A stretch of DNA of 5,817 nt. Source: Negativicutes bacterium (GTDB taxonomy: Bacteria; Bacillota; Negativicutes; SKW292). This document shows positions 5,103 to 5,817 of this stretch, in pieces. The translations under genes were made by a program, and so were the position numbers. Within the stretch, counting starts at the first letter, position 1. Each line of letters starts with the position of its first letter. The notes beneath the pieces are model-generated. The model was not told the origin of the DNA and did not search any database. It worked only from the letters and a program-made list of their open reading frames with translations. Location of the stretch: the NCBI GenBank assembly GCA_026416215.1, contig JAOAFP010000093.1, positions 1 through 5,817 on the forward strand, in the 5' to 3' direction.

Positions 5103-5126
5103 CAGTGTTTGGTTAAGGAGAGACAG

Positions 5127-5817
5127 ATGTCCAACAATATTTCCCGGTCGCCGTCAGGCGTCCGGCCGGTTCCTGACGGGGTGGACGCCGGCAATATCCC
5201 TAACCACGTGGCCATCATTATGGACGGCAACGGTCGCTGGGCCAGACAGCGCGGGATGCCGAGGGTGTACGGCCACAGCGCCGGGGCCAAAACTCTGAAA
5301 GAAATAGCCCTGGCAGCCGACTCGATTGGTATCAGACACTTGACCGTGTATGCTTTCTCAACTGAAAACTGGCGGCGACGGGAAACCGAGGTCAGTTTTC
5401 TTATGGAGCTTGTATACAAAAAAATCCAGGAACATATTGATGAAATAATCGACCGCAATGTAGTGTGGCGGTTTATTGGACGCATTGATCAGCTGAGTCC
5501 GAAAATTCAGGATATGATCCGCAGTGCCGAAGAAAAAACTGCCGGCAATACCGGCAATAATTTTAACATTGCGATAAACTACGGCGGTCGGGCAGAGATA
5601 GTTGATGCGGTTAAAAATATCGCCGCTCAGGTTGCTGCCGGGGAAGTCAACCCGGCCACAATCGACGAAGAGACGATTGCCGCCAGGCTCTACCAGCCAC
5701 GAATGCCCGATGTCGATCTGCTGATCAGGCCGGGAGGCGATCTGAGAATCAGTAACTTTCTGCTCTGGCAGGTCGCCTATGCTGAGATCTGGACTACTCC
5801 CCTGTACTGGCCGGATT
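5127..5817 (+). CDS. uppS: Isoprenyl transferase (undecaprenyl diphosphate synthase), 3' end cut by window
   Basis: This cis-prenyltransferase extends farnesyl diphosphate with isopentenyl diphosphate to the C55 carrier used for peptidoglycan and other wall polymers. It acts in the cytoplasm at the membrane face. The start is ATG with SD AAGGAG (5115-5120) 6 nt upstream. 230 residues are present with no stop, so about 20-30 are missing from a ~250-residue protein. Visible marks are IPNHVAIIMDGNGRWAR at 24-40 with the catalytic Asp33, GHSAGA at 49-54 (His50), FSTENWRR at 77-84, INYGGRAEIVDAV at 150-162, and LLIRPGGDLRISNFLLWQ at 198-215 followed by AYAE with Glu220, the Mg2+ ligand position. 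The motif normally read RTxGExR is RPGGDLR here. The upstream tail (1-23) is polar and not conserved. No promoter is visible between the preceding terminator and the ATG. Chain length is inferred from family and context. Confidence 0.95.
   Translation, partial: MSNNISRSPSGVRPVPDGVDAGNIPNHVAIIMDGNGRWARQRGMPRVYGHSAGAKTLKEIALAADSIGIRHLTVYAFSTENWRRRETEVSFLMELVYKKIQEHIDEIIDRNVVWRFIGRIDQLSPKIQDMIRSAEEKTAGNTGNNFNIAINYGGRAEIVDAVKNIAAQVAAGEVNPATIDEETIAARLYQPRMPDVDLLIRPGGDLRISNFLLWQVAYAEIWTTPLYWPD

Noticed and set aside
1..5817. A novel multi-gene system, mobile element or CRISPR array
   Set aside because: All coding regions are assigned to conserved families, coding density is normal and all genes run on one strand. 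No terminal repeats, integrase, array-like repeats or orphan genes are present.

Overview
This is a dense, one-strand (+) stretch of a bacterial chromosome, moderately GC-rich by eye. It carries two sulfur-amino-acid genes followed by the conserved block rpsB-tsf-pyrH-frr-uppS. That gene order, the A-type promoters, the strong AGGAGG-like ribosome binding sites, the short EF-Ts (214 residues) and a small clostridial-type 2[4Fe-4S] ferredoxin point to an anaerobic Firmicute. A Negativicutes or Peptococcaceae-like lineage is my best guess, at low confidence. Every protein-coding gene found belongs to a known family, and I see no mobile element, CRISPR array, tRNA or rRNA.

Layout. (1) 1-1720: the 3' end of a cysteine synthase gene (cysK, cut by the window edge), then 2 nt later a full O-acetylhomoserine sulfhydrylase gene (metY). 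Both enzymes use sulfide with an O-acetylated amino acid, so the pair makes cysteine and homocysteine. (2) 1721-1881: a good A-type promoter with an extended -10, then a leader of about 107 nt with possible hairpins and two SD-like boxes. (3) 1882-3369: rpsB and tsf, closed by a strong intrinsic terminator. (4) 3370-3469: a gap with no convincing promoter, then pyrH (TTG start) and frr, which practically abut. (5) 4750-5102: a compact ferredoxin unit with its own promoter (perfect TTGACA -35), an 8-bp inverted repeat around the -10, a 54-residue ferredoxin gene with a GTG start, and a strong terminator. (6) 5127-5817: uppS, starting 24 nt after that terminator and running off the window.

How the genes fit together: rpsB, tsf and frr supply translation (small subunit protein, EF-Tu nucleotide exchange, ribosome recycling). 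pyrH makes UDP for nucleotide and wall-precursor synthesis. uppS makes the lipid carrier for cell-wall building. The ferredoxin is the outsider, an electron carrier inserted between frr and uppS.

The points most worth a second look are regulatory. They are the inverted repeat over the ferredoxin promoter, a GGCGGTG box placed identically (5 nt after the -10) at the rpsB and ferredoxin promoters, the structured rpsB leader, and the terminator directly in front of uppS. Start codons of frr and of the ferredoxin are also better placed downstream of the longest reading frame.
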